From Paracoccaceae bacterium (GTDB lineage: Bacteria > Pseudomonadota > Alphaproteobacteria > Rhodobacterales > Rhodobacteraceae): DNA of 5,585 nucleotides. The position numbers and the translations under genes are program-made. The DNA is taken from assembly GCA_021767525.1 (NCBI GenBank), contig JAASTF010000219.1, forward strand, positions 1 through 5,585, written 5' to 3'. Of the stretch, positions 4,935 to 5,585 are shown one piece after another; positions within the stretch are counted from its first letter, which is position 1; each line of letters begins with the position of its first letter. The notes beneath the pieces were generated by a model that was not told the DNA's origin, searched no databases, and was given only the letters and a program-made list of their open reading frames with translations.

Positions 4935-5585
4935 CCAAAATGAAATCCCTGCTTGATACCGGGTCCGACGACTTTCGGGCAAATGACGCACACTACCGTG
5001 AAAAACTCTCCGATCTGCACGCGCTGCGGCTGCTGCAACGTGTCGGCGGCCCCAAAAAGGCGCGCGACCGGCATGTGGAGAAGGGCAAGATCCTGCCGCG
5101 GGAACGGATTGAACGCCTGATCGACCCGGGCACACCATTTCTGGAACTCGGAGAACTTGCCGGGTTGAACAAATACAATGGCGTGCCGCCGGGCGCGGGC
5201 ATCATCACCGGGATCGGTGTGATCGAGGGCCGTCAATGCATGATCATCGCCAATGATGCCACGGTAAAGGGCGGCACCTATTTCGGCATGACATCGCGCA
5301 AACATGTGCGGGCGCAGAAGATCGCATGGAAGAACCGTCTGCCCGTTATCACCCTCGTGGACTCCGGCGGCGCCTTCCTGCCGGATCAGGAAAACATCTT
5401 TCCCGACGAAGGCCAGTTCGGGTCCATCTTTCACCAACAGGTTGGCATGTCCGGCGATGGTGTGCCGCAAATCGCCGTGGTCATGGGGCCCTGCACTGCG
5501 GGTGGTGCCTATATCCCCGCGCTCTGTGACGAAGTGGTGATCGTGCGCGGTCAGGGCTTTATGTATCTGGGCGGACCGGAATTGA
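4931..5585 (+). CDS. Acyl-CoA carboxylase carboxyltransferase (beta) subunit, methylcrotonyl/geranyl-CoA type, N-terminal part
   Basis: The frame is open from ATG 4931 to the right edge, giving 218 residues of a protein that is usually about 530. It matches the N-terminal carboxyltransferase domain of biotin-dependent acyl-CoA carboxylases, closest in pattern to methylcrotonyl-CoA carboxylase beta. Landmarks are GKILPRERIERLIDPGTPFLEL (52-73), AGIITGIGVIEGR (89-101), ANDATVKGGTYFGMTSRKH (107-125), LVDSGGAFLP (142-151), FPDEGQFG (157-164) and VMGPCTAGGAYIPALCDEV (184-202). The two-glycine segments (GGTYF, AGGAY) would form the acyl-CoA oxyanion holes. The enzyme moves CO2 from carboxybiotin to an acyl-CoA, typically the gamma carbon of a 3-methyl-2-enoyl-CoA; propionyl-CoA carboxylase types look less similar here. 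It needs a biotin carboxylase/BCCP alpha subunit, which should lie downstream. No ribosome site is near (AGGGA at 4911-4915 is 15 bases away), so translation probably depends on the ATGA overlap with the ligase gene. MCC versus geranyl-CoA versus another substrate cannot be told from this part. Confidence 0.85.
   Translation, partial: MTKMKSLLDTGSDDFRANDAHYREKLSDLHALRLLQRVGGPKKARDRHVEKGKILPRERIERLIDPGTPFLELGELAGLNKYNGVPPGAGIITGIGVIEGRQCMIIANDATVKGGTYFGMTSRKHVRAQKIAWKNRLPVITLVDSGGAFLPDQENIFPDEGQFGSIFHQQVGMSGDGVPQIAVVMGPCTAGGAYIPALCDEVVIVRGQGFMYLGGPEL

Noticed and set aside
4524..5138. Minus-strand frames of about 204-206 residues opposite the ligase and carboxyltransferase genes
   Set aside because: They are antisense to two conserved coding regions, and their low-complexity Ala/Gly/Arg-rich translations have no motifs.
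5304..5540. Short plus-strand frames within the carboxyltransferase region
   Set aside because: They are out of frame with the carboxyltransferase, whose conserved motifs continue unbroken to the window edge.
389..5585. Simple assignment as a standard leucine (liu) operon
   Set aside because: Gene order and content differ: there are two divergent dehydrogenases with non-standard bases, a PaaK-like ligase is present, and the crotonase has a His where a methylglutaconyl-CoA hydratase would be expected to carry Glu. It remains a related alternative.
1..5585. Mobile elements, CRISPR, tRNA or terminators
   Set aside because: I saw no transposase-like frames, spaced direct repeats, tRNA-like folds or GC hairpin followed by a T run; the only non-coding region of note is the roughly 90-base divergent promoter.

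Overview
The window is a compact catabolic gene block with GC-rich coding sequence. It looks like an alphaproteobacterial chromosome, possibly Rhodobacterales. That placement is an inference from base composition, tight gene packing and protein style, and no ribosomal or other marker gene is present to confirm it. All identified genes belong to acyl-CoA metabolism.

Layout: on the minus strand at the left edge is the N-terminal part of an NADPH-dependent 2,4-dienoyl-CoA reductase (FadH type), truncated by the window start. A short AT-rich divergent promoter region of about 90 bases follows, holding a perfect 16-bp inverted repeat. On the plus strand are five tightly packed genes: acyl-CoA dehydrogenase 1 (389-1570), a crotonase/enoyl-CoA hydratase family protein (1567-2346), acyl-CoA dehydrogenase 2 (2356-3516), a PaaK-like acyl/aryl-CoA ligase (3543-4934), and the N-terminal part of a biotin-dependent carboxyltransferase beta subunit resembling methylcrotonyl-CoA or geranyl-CoA carboxylase (4931 to the right edge). 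Two junctions are ATGA overlaps and the other gaps are 9 and 26 bases, so the five genes are very likely one operon.

How they may work together (inference): the ligase activates a carboxylic acid to its CoA thioester, and the dehydrogenases introduce one or two double bonds. The carboxylase adds CO2 to a beta-branched unsaturated acyl-CoA, as in the leucine/isovalerate (Liu) and acyclic terpene (Atu) pathways. The crotonase hydrates or otherwise processes the product, and the divergent dienoyl-CoA reductase removes awkward double bonds. The biotin carboxylase alpha subunit, an HMG-CoA-lyase-like enzyme and a regulator would be expected beyond the right edge.

The most notable point is that the three central enzymes each depart from the usual catalytic residues. 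Dehydrogenase 1 has Asp where the family base is Glu. Dehydrogenase 2 has no Glu in the usual C-terminal position but has one at the alternative isovaleryl-CoA-dehydrogenase-like position. The crotonase keeps the first catalytic Glu and has His at the second. With the unusual mix of a PaaK-like ligase and an MCC-like carboxylase, this suggests a pathway for a non-standard (branched, cyclic or terpenoid) acid that I cannot match to a described cluster.
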